A stretch of DNA of 39,547 bases from Limnoraphis robusta CS-951. Its GTDB lineage: Bacteria; Cyanobacteriota; Cyanobacteriia; Cyanobacteriales; Microcoleaceae. The notes beneath the pieces are model-generated. The model was given only the letters and a program-made list of their open reading frames with translations. It was not told the DNA's origin and did not search any database. The stretch covers positions 1 to 39,547 of the forward strand of contig NZ_LATL02000058.1 of the NCBI RefSeq assembly GCF_000972705.2, read 5' to 3'. The first letter of the stretch is position 1, and each line of letters opens with the position of its first letter. Positions 25,333-34,216 of this stretch are shown in pieces. A program made the position numbers and the translations under genes.

Positions 25333-25722
25333 ATGTCAGAGAAAGCAATTGTATGTGTTGATGATGAGGTGATAATTTTAGAAAGCCTCAAAGAGCAACT
25401 GAAAAGACGATTTGGAAGTCGATATTTGTATGAAATTGCTGAAAGTGTAGAAGAAGCCTGGGAAATTATTGAAGAACTTAAGGAGGAAGACATTGAAATT
25501 TTAATGATTATTTCAGATTGGTTAATGCCTGAAATGAAAGGAGATGAGTTTTTAATTAAAGTCCATGAAAAATATCCAAAAATTGTGACTGTGATGTTAA
25601 CAGGTCAAGCGGATAATATAGCGGTGAGACGCGCTCAAGATAATGCGAATTTGTACCGTTGTTTATATAAACCTTGGAATGAAGAGGATTTGGTTAATAT
25701 TATTTCCTCAGCTTTATACTAA
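25333..25722 (+). CDS. Single-domain response regulator
   Basis: A 129-residue stand-alone receiver. The acid pair is CVDDE (8-12), the phosphoacceptor is D62 (IISDWLMPEMKGDE), T/S is in VMLTGQA, and the lysine is in YKPWNEEDL. The KPW form and MPxMKGDE loop match receivers usually linked to nucleotide-signalling outputs, like the next gene. It has no output domain, so it probably relays phosphate or competes for it between the upstream kinase and the cyclase. It starts 77 bases after the kinase stop, and its own stop is 3 bases before the cyclase start, so it is translated in one operon. Confidence 0.93.
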   Translation: MSEKAIVCVDDEVIILESLKEQLKRRFGSRYLYEIAESVEEAWEIIEELKEEDIEILMIISDWLMPEMKGDEFLIKVHEKYPKIVTVMLTGQADNIAVRRAQDNANLYRCLYKPWNEEDLVNIISSALY

Positions 25723-25725
25723 TCT

Positions 25726-28227
25726 ATGAGTAATCTGGCAATATTATGTGTTGATGATCAAGGGTCTATTTTACTCTGTCTCACAGAGCTACTGAAGCGA
25801 TATCTGGGAGAACACTATGAAATTATTGAAGCTCAAAGTGGAGAAGCGGCTCTGGAAATTTTAGAAGATCTTGAAGAAGAAGGATTAGAAATTGCCTTAC
25901 TGATTGTCGATCAAATTATGCCAGGAATGAAGGGAGATGAACTGCTGGTAAAAGTTCATGATCAATATCCCACAGCCTTAAAAATTATGCTAACTGGAGG
26001 CACGGATACTCAGCCTGTTATTCGAGCAATTAATGAAGCGAATTTGTATCGCTATATTACGAAACCTTGGGATGAAACGGACTTAATTTTAACGGTTAGG
26101 GAGGCTCTGAGACGTTATTCTCAAGAGAAAACATTAGCGTTTAAAAATCAGGCTTTAAAACGGTTAAATGCTTCTTTAGAGCAGAAAGTCGCTGAACGAA
26201 CCTCAGAACTGATTCAAGCTAATCAAAAGCTTAAACAACAAATTAGCGAACGTCAACAAGCCGAAGAAGAATTACAACTTCTGTTAACGTTAAGCCAGGT
26301 GATTAGTTCTGCACCCGATTTTGAAACAGCTTTAGAATTTGCATTAGAGACATTTTGTGAGACGACCAACTGGATTTATGGCGAAGTTTGGATTCCGGCT
26401 ACTAATCAAACCGTTCTCGAATGTAGTCCGATTTGGTATTGCTGTCATGCTCAACAAAATCCTCAAATCATCACTGCAATTGAAACGTTTCGTTCTCACT
26501 TAGAAGGAATTACATTTAAACCTGGAGAAGGAATTGCAGGACGAGTTTGGCAGTCGAAACAACCGGAATGGATTGCTAATATCGAAGCGGAAATCGAACC
26601 GATTCACATTTTATCGGTTAGTCATCCAATTTTAATTAAAAATCCAGCTAAAAATTATGGTCTAAAAGCTCATTTTGCAGTTCCCATTATGGGAAATAAT
26701 AGTTTTCAAGTCGAGGAGATTTCAACAGATCCCGTTTTAGCTGTCTTAGTTTTCTTTATGAGGGAGTCACGTCCCCAAGATCAGCGATTTGTTGAGTTAG
26801 TTTATGCGGCTACCGCTCAACTCGGGGTGATTCTTCAGCAGAAAAAAGCCGAAGCAGAAATAAAAGCTTTATTTACTGCGATGACAGAAGTTGTGATTGT
26901 TTTAGATGATTCTGGGCGGGGGTTAAAACTCGCACCTACTCATCAATCTTTTTATACTCCTGAAGGGATTATTGGGCGAAAATTGTCGGATTATTTCCCT
27001 CTTGAAGAAGCGGAACGGTTACTCGGATGTATTCAAACGGCTTTGAAAACAAAACAAGCCGTTCAAGTGGAATATAGTATGACGATTAATCAACGTTTAG
27101 TTTGGCTTCTCGGGAGTATTTCACCCTTGACTAAAAATACAGTCATGTGGGTTTCTAGAGACATTAGTCAACGTAAAATTATAGAAGAAGCATTGAAAAC
27201 CAATGAAGCAAAACTTCGTCATGTCGTTCATAATGTGAGTTCGGCGATTGTACAGTGGGATAAGTTTGGACGGATTTTATTTATTAATGAATATGGCTTA
27301 AACTTTTTTGGCTATCAAGAAGCCGAAATTTTAGGACAACCGTTAATGGGAAAATTGCTTCCTGAAGTGGAGACATCGGGGCGAGATTTGCGAAATTTAA
27401 TCGAAAATATTTGTGAGAATCCTGAACAGTATATTGTTCACGAAAATGAAAATATTCGCCGGAATGGTGAACGGGTTTGGGTGACTTGGATTAATCAACC
27501 GATTTTTGATGAAAATGGTCATTTAATTGAAGTATTATCCGTAGCAACTGACACTACTGAACGCCGACTCGCCGAAGAAACCCTGCGACTGGAACGGGAA
27601 AAGTCTGAACGATTATTGTTGAATATTTTCCCTAAAAAAATTGTTGAAAGACTCAAAGAAGAAAAACAGGGTTTAATTGCTGAAAAATATGATGAAGTCA
27701 GTATTTTATTTGCAGATTTAGTCAATTTTACTGCTCTTTCTGAACGATTAACGCCGATTCAACTGGTTAAACTCCTGAATGAAATTTTTTCGACGTTTGA
27801 TCAATTAGCGGAAGGTTTAGACTTAGAAAAAATCAAAACCATTGGAGATGCTTACATGATGGCGGCGGGTTTACCTCTACCTCGTGAAGATCATGCAGAA
27901 GCCATTGCTGATATGGCTCTTTCTATGCAATTGGTGATTGATCATTTTCCGTTTGCTTATGGTGAAGCGTTGCAAATTCGCATCGGGATTCATCTGGGAA
28001 GCGTTGTTGCAGGTGTAATTGGAACCCATAAGTTTATTTACGATTTGTGGGGAGATACGGTTAATATTGCTTACCGCATGGAGTCTTCGGGTGAACCGGG
28101 AAAAATTCAAGTTACAGAAGCATTTTATGAACAACTCAAAGACGAATATATTTTTGAAAAACGAGGTTTAATTCCCATCAAAGGAAAAGGAAAAATGATG
28201 ACTTATTGGTTAATTGGTCGAAAGTGA
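25726..28227 (+). CDS. Receiver-GAF-PAS-PAS-class III nucleotide cyclase (probable adenylate cyclase)
   Basis: This 833-residue signalling enzyme should make a cyclic nucleotide, most likely cAMP, in response to phosphorylation and ligand sensing. The receiver at 1-130 has D62 (VDQIMPGMKGDE) and KPWDETDL. A coiled coil spans about 140-185. The GAF domain is about 200-370, with PAS domains at about 385-500 and 510-625. The catalytic domain is 640-833. Metal ligands are D664 (FADLVNFT) and D708 (IGDAYM). The lysine of KIKTIG and Asp of LWGDTVNIAYRMES are the adenine-selecting residues of adenylate rather than guanylate cyclases. Family domains are complete, so it should be active. It is the last gene of the kinase-regulator-cyclase operon, and a palindromic terminator follows. 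Confidence 0.93.
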   Translation: MSNLAILCVDDQGSILLCLTELLKRYLGEHYEIIEAQSGEAALEILEDLEEEGLEIALLIVDQIMPGMKGDELLVKVHDQYPTALKIMLTGGTDTQPVIRAINEANLYRYITKPWDETDLILTVREALRRYSQEKTLAFKNQALKRLNASLEQKVAERTSELIQANQKLKQQISERQQAEEELQLLLTLSQVISSAPDFETALEFALETFCETTNWIYGEVWIPATNQTVLECSPIWYCCHAQQNPQIITAIETFRSHLEGITFKPGEGIAGRVWQSKQPEWIANIEAEIEPIHILSVSHPILIKNPAKNYGLKAHFAVPIMGNNSFQVEEISTDPVLAVLVFFMRESRPQDQRFVELVYAATAQLGVILQQKKAEAEIKALFTAMTEVVIVLDDSGRGLKLAPTHQSFYTPEGIIGRKLSDYFPLEEAERLLGCIQTALKTKQAVQVEYSMTINQRLVWLLGSISPLTKNTVMWVSRDISQRKIIEEALKTNEAKLRHVVHNVSSAIVQWDKFGRILFINEYGLNFFGYQEAEILGQPLMGKLLPEVETSGRDLRNLIENICENPEQYIVHENENIRRNGERVWVTWINQPIFDENGHLIEVLSVATDTTERRLAEETLRLEREKSERLLLNIFPKKIVERLKEEKQGLIAEKYDEVSILFADLVNFTALSERLTPIQLVKLLNEIFSTFDQLAEGLDLEKIKTIGDAYMMAAGLPLPREDHAEAIADMALSMQLVIDHFPFAYGEALQIRIGIHLGSVVAGVIGTHKFIYDLWGDTVNIAYRMESSGEPGKIQVTEAFYEQLKDEYIFEKRGLIPIKGKGKMMTYWLIGRK

Positions 28228-28276
28228 AAGTATAGTAAAAGGCGCTCATGCAATAGACAATAAGCAATAGAAGTTT

Positions 28277-28309
28277 AAAAACCCGGTTTCTCAAAGAAAC
28301 CGGGTTTTT
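28277..28309. terminator. Perfect palindrome AAAAACCCGGTTTCT, bidirectional terminator
   Basis: The 15-base arms AAAAACCCGGTTTCT and AGAAACCGGGTTTTT are perfectly complementary around CAA. It sits between the cyclase stop (plus) and the ABC permease stop (minus), where a two-way terminator is expected. It differs at only four positions from 17435-17467. Confidence 0.88.
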
Positions 28310-28342
28310 AGGAGGAGGTTTTTGATGTGTAAAATCCAACCA

Positions 28343-29125
28343 TTAACTCGATGCACTGGTATAAAACCGCAACGCAAACCGCCAAAATGTGGCTGAAATA
28401 TAGAATAACAGAATCGCTAAAATTCCTGAACCGATTATCCAACTGGCTTCGGTTCGACCTAATAGCGTTTCAGCCGGAATTGTCGTTAAAAATGCGACGG
28501 GAATAATGAAGGTAAAGAAAAATCGATAAACTGTAGGATAAGCAACCATCGGAAATCGACCTGCTTCTAATAAGCCTCTCAATACTTCAGTCACATTAGA
28601 GATTTTCACAAACCAAATACTCATTGATCCCAACACAAACCACAAACTATATAAACTGATCATTCCGAATAAAAGGGGAATAAAACTGATGAAATAATCA
28701 GTAATTTTTAAATCTAGTTTACGACTCGCATAAGCAATCATTAAACCCCCAAAGATAAAATCAGGTAGCCCCCAAGGAGAAACGCTGCGAGTGGATAGCC
28801 AAAATTGACTACTCATCGGTTTTAATAAGATAAAATCTAGGGTTCCTTCTTGAACGTGGGTGACAATATGATTAAGATTCGGGACTAATATTGTTGCGGA
28901 GAATCCTTGCATAAGTGTAAAAATTCCCAATACAATTAATGATTCTTCCCAACTCCAACCTTCAAAGCTATATCCAGTCCGATAAAATAAAAACAACCCA
29001 AAAATATTCCCTGCTAGACTCCCTAAACTGCTAATTGTTGTTAAAATAAAGTTAATTCGATATTCTAACTCAGCCGCGATAGCAGTTCTCCAAAACAGTT
29101 GTAAAATGTGCAAGTAACGTTTCAT
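28343..29125 (-). CDS. ABC-2 type transporter permease
   Basis: A 260-residue integral membrane subunit with about six hydrophobic segments, including NFILTTISSLGSLAGNIFGLFLF, LIVLGIFTLMQGFSATILV, and FIPLLFGMISLYSLWFVLGS. The LxxHVQEGTLDFILLKP segment in the cytoplasmic loop is typical of the DUF990/ABC-2 export permease group, in which two permeases and an ATPase work together. I chose ATG 29125 (MKRYLHILQLFWRT), because the longer frame would extend 42 codons into the preceding oxidase gene with unlike sequence. Neither the partner permease nor the ATPase is beside it. It lies 25 bases behind the amine oxidase and may be translated from the same message. Its substrate is unknown. Confidence 0.85.
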   Translation of the reverse strand: MKRYLHILQLFWRTAIAAELEYRINFILTTISSLGSLAGNIFGLFLFYRTGYSFEGWSWEESLIVLGIFTLMQGFSATILVPNLNHIVTHVQEGTLDFILLKPMSSQFWLSTRSVSPWGLPDFIFGGLMIAYASRKLDLKITDYFISFIPLLFGMISLYSLWFVLGSMSIWFVKISNVTEVLRGLLEAGRFPMVAYPTVYRFFFTFIIPVAFLTTIPAETLLGRTEASWIIGSGILAILLFYISATFWRFALRFYTSASS

Positions 29126-29150
29126 TTTTTGTTGTATATTTTGATTTAAC

Positions 29151-30854
29151 TTACTGTAGTCGTTTCTGCATTCTGCGAGTACCGGGATGACGGGGGAGAC
29201 GCTGACGACGACTACGATTAACCCGAAGTTTAGCGCGAATCGCCTCAGCAATTTCTGTTAACCCCACATCTTCTAAAATATCACTAGCGACTAATTCTCC
29301 AGTTTCACAGCCACCTTCCATAAAGCCTTGATATTCTAAAGAGGTGTGTTCTCCTGCGAAAAATAAATTCCCAAATCGTTCCCCTTCAACACCATAAAAT
29401 CGGGTAAATTCTCCCGGTCGATAACACATATATGATCCTAAACTAAACGGGCTTCCTGTCCAAAATCCACGCTCTGCTTGATTGCGAATTGCTACCGAAT
29501 TAATACCCGAAAATACTGCTTCTAAGTTGGTATTAAACTGTTGGGCTTGGTCTTGGACTGTTCCCGCGCCGATGGCTATTCCTTGACTCCCACCCGTGTA
29601 ATTTGTCATCAAACCGACTGTATTAGAAGCATAACGACTGTTGCTGCTTTCCCTGGTATTTTGAAAGCCTAAATCGGTGAAAATATTTCCTCTCGAATTA
29701 AAACGAGTTCGCCAGATTTTCTCAGTATATCCGGTAATGATTTTAGAATTTGTTCCATAACCGACTGTATCAATCGCCTCTCGTTTAATTTCGGGTAATT
29801 CGACATCAATTTCTATCGTTCTCAAAACACTAAAAGGAACGGTTAGTATCACCCGTTCATAAATGCGTTCAAAACTGCTGATTCCTGAACGTAAACTCAC
29901 CAAAAAACGACCGCCTGACTGTTCTCTAATTGACTCTAAAACCGTTGTCGTTGCTATCGAACCTGCGACAAATTGAGCGAGTCGTTGGGTGATTTGTTCA
30001 CTCCCGCCATCGAGATAAAATCGTTCGTCACTGTCTCCAAAAATCTCAAAAGTTCCCGGTTCAGTGCCAATATAATAAATTAAGTTTAACGGCGATTGTT
30101 CTTCAGCATTCAAACCAAATTCAATTGTATAGGCAATTCTTAAGAGTTGACGAATCGTTGGTGTTGTCGGAATTTGGTTCAAATATTGGGCTAATGAAAT
30201 ATTATCAATGGCAATTGCGGCTTCATCTTGGCTGGTATAATCTTCAAAATTTTCAATTGCTTCTAAATCGGCTGAGACTTGTGCCGCAACCGGAACAAAA
30301 TCATTAATAATTTCTTCTAACGAAACTCGCCGCCCTTCAAAAAAATAAGTATCGGGAATTAACCCGGCATCAACAGCCAATAAATCAATTAAAGGCAAGC
30401 CTAATTCTTCAGCTAAACTGCGAATACAAGTATGATCGGTATTAATAAATTCTCCGCCCAATTCAGCAATTAAAGGGGTTCCAGCCGCTTTTGTTACTGT
30501 ATTAATACGCCCTCCAACCCGGTTTCTGGCTTCGATAATTTCTACAGGAATTCCGGCTTGAGTTAAGCGATAAGCGGCTGTTAATCCTGCTATTCCCGCC
30601 CCAACAATTAACACCGGAGAAATGCTAGACTGAGCAACAGCCCGATGTCGATATTGTCCCAATGTTGCAGTAGCCATCGCACTGGCACCCGCTAGCCCGA
30701 TTTGGAGTAAACGGCGACGATTTAAAATAGCGTAAGTTTGGCGATCTTCGTTGTGCATTCCTAACAGTTCATCGCTGGGAATTCCTGTTTTTATCGACAG
30801 TTGAGCGATGCGATAAGCCTGACGCAAGACTCGCATTAAAGCAGATTTCGCCAT
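29151..30854 (-). CDS. FAD-dependent amine oxidase family protein with Tat-type signal
   Basis: This 567-residue flavoprotein resembles monoamine oxidases and related FAD enzymes. Dinucleotide binding is shown by VLIVGAGIAGLTAAYRL at about 81-97 (GxGxxG 85-90), the acidic end of the second strand (EIIEARNRVGGR) and the C-terminal FFAGEHTSLEYQGFMEGGCETG, where the flavin ring sits. An NRRRLLQIGLAGASA stretch at about 45-59 looks like a twin-arginine signal before the FAD domain, so the enzyme may be exported folded. An N-terminal extension of about 44 residues precedes it. The C-terminus is basic (SRRQRLPRHPGTRRMQKR). The natural substrate is not evident. Start ATG 30854 gives the full frame. 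A permease gene follows 25 bases downstream, and a divergent gene lies upstream. Confidence 0.88.
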   Translation of the reverse strand: MAKSALMRVLRQAYRIAQLSIKTGIPSDELLGMHNEDRQTYAILNRRRLLQIGLAGASAMATATLGQYRHRAVAQSSISPVLIVGAGIAGLTAAYRLTQAGIPVEIIEARNRVGGRINTVTKAAGTPLIAELGGEFINTDHTCIRSLAEELGLPLIDLLAVDAGLIPDTYFFEGRRVSLEEIINDFVPVAAQVSADLEAIENFEDYTSQDEAAIAIDNISLAQYLNQIPTTPTIRQLLRIAYTIEFGLNAEEQSPLNLIYYIGTEPGTFEIFGDSDERFYLDGGSEQITQRLAQFVAGSIATTTVLESIREQSGGRFLVSLRSGISSFERIYERVILTVPFSVLRTIEIDVELPEIKREAIDTVGYGTNSKIITGYTEKIWRTRFNSRGNIFTDLGFQNTRESSNSRYASNTVGLMTNYTGGSQGIAIGAGTVQDQAQQFNTNLEAVFSGINSVAIRNQAERGFWTGSPFSLGSYMCYRPGEFTRFYGVEGERFGNLFFAGEHTSLEYQGFMEGGCETGELVASDILEDVGLTEIAEAIRAKLRVNRSRRQRLPRHPGTRRMQKRLQ

Positions 30855-31050
30855 TATTTCACCTCGCTTTTTGGGGTTAAACTCACGGGTTCGGCTCTAT
30901 TGTTATCCATTGTCATTAAGATGGGTTAAATTCTTAATAAAATTATAAGTTTTCAATTCTTTTTTTGCCAAATTGACAAATAATGGTATGATCAATTTCT
31001 CGAATGATGACAGAAAGCTGACCATCAGAACGTTAAGGAATTGACAATCT

Positions 31051-31950
31051 ATGCTCACCTTGGAAGACTTCTTAGATCAAGACTTTTATTTTAGCCAATA
31101 TCCTAATGTTGAAGGATCAGTCGATGCGGGAGAATATGAAAGCGGACTTGATCATTTTTTACAAGTTGGACAGTTTGAAAGTTTGCAACCCAATCCCTTA
31201 TTTGATCCAGCTTATTATCGTTCGATTTATACCGATGTTGCAGGTGCAGTTGAACGAGAAGCCATCACCGAAGCAGAACATTTTATCTTATTTGGTCAGT
31301 TTGAACAACGAAACCCAAACCCCTTATTTGATACCGCTTATTATTTAGAAAAATATTCTGATGTTCAAACGGCTGTTGAACAACAACAACTCACAACCTT
31401 TGAACACTTTTTAAAGTTTGGTCAATTTGAAGGACGAAATCCGAGTGTATTTTTTGATGCTTTATTTTATCAAGAACGTTATCCTGAAGTGATAATAACG
31501 ATAGAAGATGGCGTTGTCAATAGTTTATTTGAACATTTTATTCGCTTCGGACTTGTTGAGGGAAAATTAGGCGTTTCTCCAGATCCCCGTAATGATTTAT
31601 CGGGAGCTTTTCAACTGGATACGTTACTCGGAAGTCGCACAGCTATTGAGTCGGTTAGTGAAGAAAATCCGGTGGATCTTTATCGTTTTGTTGTTCCCAA
31701 TGAAGCCAGTCAAGTCAGTATTCGCTTAAGCCAATTAACGGCTGATGCTGATTTAGAGATTTTACAAGATATCAACTCCAATGAAGTGATCGAATTTGAT
31801 GAAATTTTAACAACATCAAAAAACTTAGGAATTGCTTCAGAATCTCTAATTTTTGACTCACTGACAACTGGAACTTACTTTGTACGGGTGTCTCAATTTG
31901 AAGGAGAAACGGACTATATTTTAACCTTTGATATTACTCCTCTAGTTTAA
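31051..31950 (+). CDS. FDxxYYL-repeat protein with C-terminal PPC domain
   Basis: A 299-residue protein. Residues 10-172 hold four copies of a 38-residue unit, FDxxYYxxxYxDVxxAV...xxxEHFxxFGxxExRNP, known from cyanobacterial surface or secreted multidomain proteins. Residues about 178-297 form a beta-sandwich PPC-like (pre-peptidase C-terminal) domain, with DLYRFVVP, VSIRLSQLTADADLEIL and TGTYFVRVSQFEGETDYILTF. No signal peptide is evident; export could use a C-terminal or other route. Function is probably binding or adhesion, not catalysis (inference). Start ATG 31051 has AAGGA 12 bases upstream. It is divergent from the oxidase gene, and its 3' end overlaps the end of a decayed gene on the other strand. 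Confidence 0.78.
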   Translation: MLTLEDFLDQDFYFSQYPNVEGSVDAGEYESGLDHFLQVGQFESLQPNPLFDPAYYRSIYTDVAGAVEREAITEAEHFILFGQFEQRNPNPLFDTAYYLEKYSDVQTAVEQQQLTTFEHFLKFGQFEGRNPSVFFDALFYQERYPEVIITIEDGVVNSLFEHFIRFGLVEGKLGVSPDPRNDLSGAFQLDTLLGSRTAIESVSEENPVDLYRFVVPNEASQVSIRLSQLTADADLEILQDINSNEVIEFDEILTTSKNLGIASESLIFDSLTTGTYFVRVSQFEGETDYILTFDITPLV

Positions 31951-32276
31951 TTGAATGAGCAACAACAACGCGATCGCGTCCCTCCCGTTTGGCTTGATAA
32001 AGCGCAGTATCAGCCGCTCAGTTTAAATTTTTCTTGATAGCTATAAAAATAAGTTGTATCTACGGTAACAATATATCTTTCTTGTTGATTTTTTAAAGCT
32101 TCTATCAAATAAATCAGTTCTTTAATTTCTGAAATCACCTGATGATTTTGTGAAACCTGTTGGGAAGTCTAAACTCAGCGAAGGGTATTCCAATAAGACA
32201 ACTCACTAACCGTTGCTAAAATGCTAACAGCTAGTCCACATCCCCCGATAATCATGGTTTTTAATGACCATTTCAT
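31934..32276 (-). pseudogene. Remnant of a CHASE3-GGDEF diguanylate cyclase gene
   Basis: Read on the minus strand from ATG 32276, a membrane-type start (MKWSLKTMIIGGCGLAVSI) is followed by two in-frame stops after YWNTLR. It then resumes in the same frame as a CHASE3-like helix (VISEIKELIYLIEALKNQQE, then RYIVTVDTTYF). After another break comes ADTALYQAKREGRDRVVVAH, the end of a GGDEF domain, with a stop at 31934-31936. Most of the CHASE3 and the whole GGDEF core are missing. It lies directly downstream of the REC-GGDEF-EAL gene in the same direction. The order of pieces and the stops show decay by deletion and point mutation. Confidence 0.75.
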
Positions 32277-32290
32277 AAAGTTTTAATCAT

Positions 32291-34216
32291 TTAATTTGCC
32301 ATTCGATTCTTTAAAAAAGATGAACTTTCTATCAAGATTGCAGTTCCTTCTTGTAGGGATTTTATCGCTTGCGTTGCTTGTTGAATATTCATCGGTTTAG
32401 CAAACAAATATCCCTGTCCCCATTCACATCCCAACGCTTTTAGTTTTTGCCATTGTTCATAGGTTTCAATCCCTTCGGCAACCACCTCCATACCTAAATT
32501 ATGCGCCAAGGCAATAATTGTTCTAACAATCGCGGCATCCTTGTCATTTTCTCCCAGATTCATCACAAAAGATCGATCAATTTTTAAGCTGTCCAGGGGT
32601 AATTCTTGCAAATGACTTAAACAAGAATAACCCGTACCAAAATCATCAATACATAATTGTAAGCCCATCAACTTGGCTTGATCAAGTACACGAGAAGATT
32701 TGACTTGTTGTGAGATTAAACAACTCTCGGTAATCTCTAACTTTAAACCAGAACGATCTAACTTATTTTTGACGAGCAATTCTTCCAGGCGAATAAAGAA
32801 ATTGTCCTGAGTGAGTTGAATTGGAGACAAATTAATATGAAGCACCAAATCAGCACAAACCGGAAACTGTTGTTGCCACTCTCGCCACTGACTTATTGCT
32901 GAATTAAAAATCCAGTCTCCCAAATCATAAATTAAACCCGTTTCTTCTGCAATCGGAATAAAAAGTCCTGGTGAAACCATTCCCCGTTCCGAATGTTGCC
33001 AACGCACTAAGGCTTCAAACCCCGCTAATTCTCCGCTTGTCAAAGAAACAATTGGTTGATAATGCAAGCAAAATTCTTGATTCTTGATTGCTTTTCGGAG
33101 TTCTTGTTCAAGTTGTAACCGTAAGGCAGCTTGTTTTTGCAGATTTGCCGTTAAAACTCGATGACAGCCTCGCCCTGCTTTTTTGGCACTATACATCGCT
33201 AAATCTGCATCTCGCAAGACTTCTGCGGGTTCTTTATAGACAAAAGAACTGTGAGTAATCCCAATACTTGCATTAATATGATATTGATAATTTTCCCATT
33301 CCAAAGGCAATTTGAACTGATTTAAAATCGTTTCAGCTAAAGAACTTGCTCGCTCAATATGGCAAATATTTTCTAATAAAATCACAAATTCATCGCCACC
33401 CAAACGCACCACTGAACCAAAAGATTTTGTACAAGTTTGGAGCAACCGTTGAGCAACTTGATTGAGCAAACCATCCCCGACAATATGCCCCATACTCTCG
33501 TTAATGACTTTAAAGTGATCGAGATCAAGATAGATCAGCCCAAAATGAAAGCCACAATCAACTTTTGATCGATCAATTAAATGCTCTAATCGAAACATCA
33601 ACCAATTGCGATTCGGCAATCCTGTTAAGGTATCATGGCAAGCTAGATATTCTAACTGTTGCTTGCGAGATAATAACTCTTTATGGGTTTTTTGAAGCTG
33701 TTCTAGCGTCATAGCTAGCTCTTTTGTTCGTTCATTTACCTGCTGTTCTAACTGTTGATTGAGTTGAGCGAAAGCGGTTTCCGCTTTACTACGTTCAATC
33801 ACTTCTTGTTTCAGTCTTTGAGTCGTTTGATAGAGTTGTAAATGGAGTTGAATCCGAGCTAAAATTTCTTCAGTATTAAAAGGTTTAGTAATATAATCAA
33901 CCGCACCTAATTTTAAGCCTTTCAGCTTATCTATTGTTTCTGATAATGCCGTCATAAAAATCACAGGAATTTCGGCTAAACTCGGCTCTGCTTTTATGCG
34001 AGAACAGGTTTCAAATCCATCAATTCCTGGCATCATCACATCGAGTAAAATCAGTTCGGGTGGATGACGTTTAATTTTGGCGATCGCACTTTCTCCATCC
34101 TGAGCAATCCGAATATCATAGCCCATTGCATCAAGAATATTAAAAAGTACCCCTAAATTTTCCGAGTTATCATCAACGATTAAAATTTTACTTTTCGCAC
34201 TTGAGGGTTTATTCAT
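32291..34216 (-). CDS. Response regulator with GGDEF and EAL domains (c-di-GMP turnover)
   Basis: This 641-residue cytoplasmic protein both makes and breaks cyclic di-GMP by family. The receiver at about 10-125 has D59 (LLDVMMPGIDGFE) and TKPF. A coiled coil runs to about 190. The GGDEF domain has the intact motif at 273-277; the RxxD inhibitory site is not present five residues ahead. The EAL domain has E401 (EALVRW), NLS, ITES, DDFGTGYS, KIDRSF and AEGIET, all the residues expected for an active phosphodiesterase. I chose ATG 34216, which has GGAG nine bases upstream, rather than ATG 34240. This start overlaps the end of the hybrid kinase gene by 8 bases, a sign of translational coupling, and the kinase is the likely phosphodonor. 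Confidence 0.94.
   Translation of the reverse strand: MNKPSSAKSKILIVDDNSENLGVLFNILDAMGYDIRIAQDGESAIAKIKRHPPELILLDVMMPGIDGFETCSRIKAEPSLAEIPVIFMTALSETIDKLKGLKLGAVDYITKPFNTEEILARIQLHLQLYQTTQRLKQEVIERSKAETAFAQLNQQLEQQVNERTKELAMTLEQLQKTHKELLSRKQQLEYLACHDTLTGLPNRNWLMFRLEHLIDRSKVDCGFHFGLIYLDLDHFKVINESMGHIVGDGLLNQVAQRLLQTCTKSFGSVVRLGGDEFVILLENICHIERASSLAETILNQFKLPLEWENYQYHINASIGITHSSFVYKEPAEVLRDADLAMYSAKKAGRGCHRVLTANLQKQAALRLQLEQELRKAIKNQEFCLHYQPIVSLTSGELAGFEALVRWQHSERGMVSPGLFIPIAEETGLIYDLGDWIFNSAISQWREWQQQFPVCADLVLHINLSPIQLTQDNFFIRLEELLVKNKLDRSGLKLEITESCLISQQVKSSRVLDQAKLMGLQLCIDDFGTGYSCLSHLQELPLDSLKIDRSFVMNLGENDKDAAIVRTIIALAHNLGMEVVAEGIETYEQWQKLKALGCEWGQGYLFAKPMNIQQATQAIKSLQEGTAILIESSSFLKNRMAN

Noticed and set aside
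29126..29251. 42-codon N-terminal extension of the ABC permease
   Set aside because: It lies inside the amine oxidase coding region in another frame and resembles no permease N-terminus; ATG 29125 is better.
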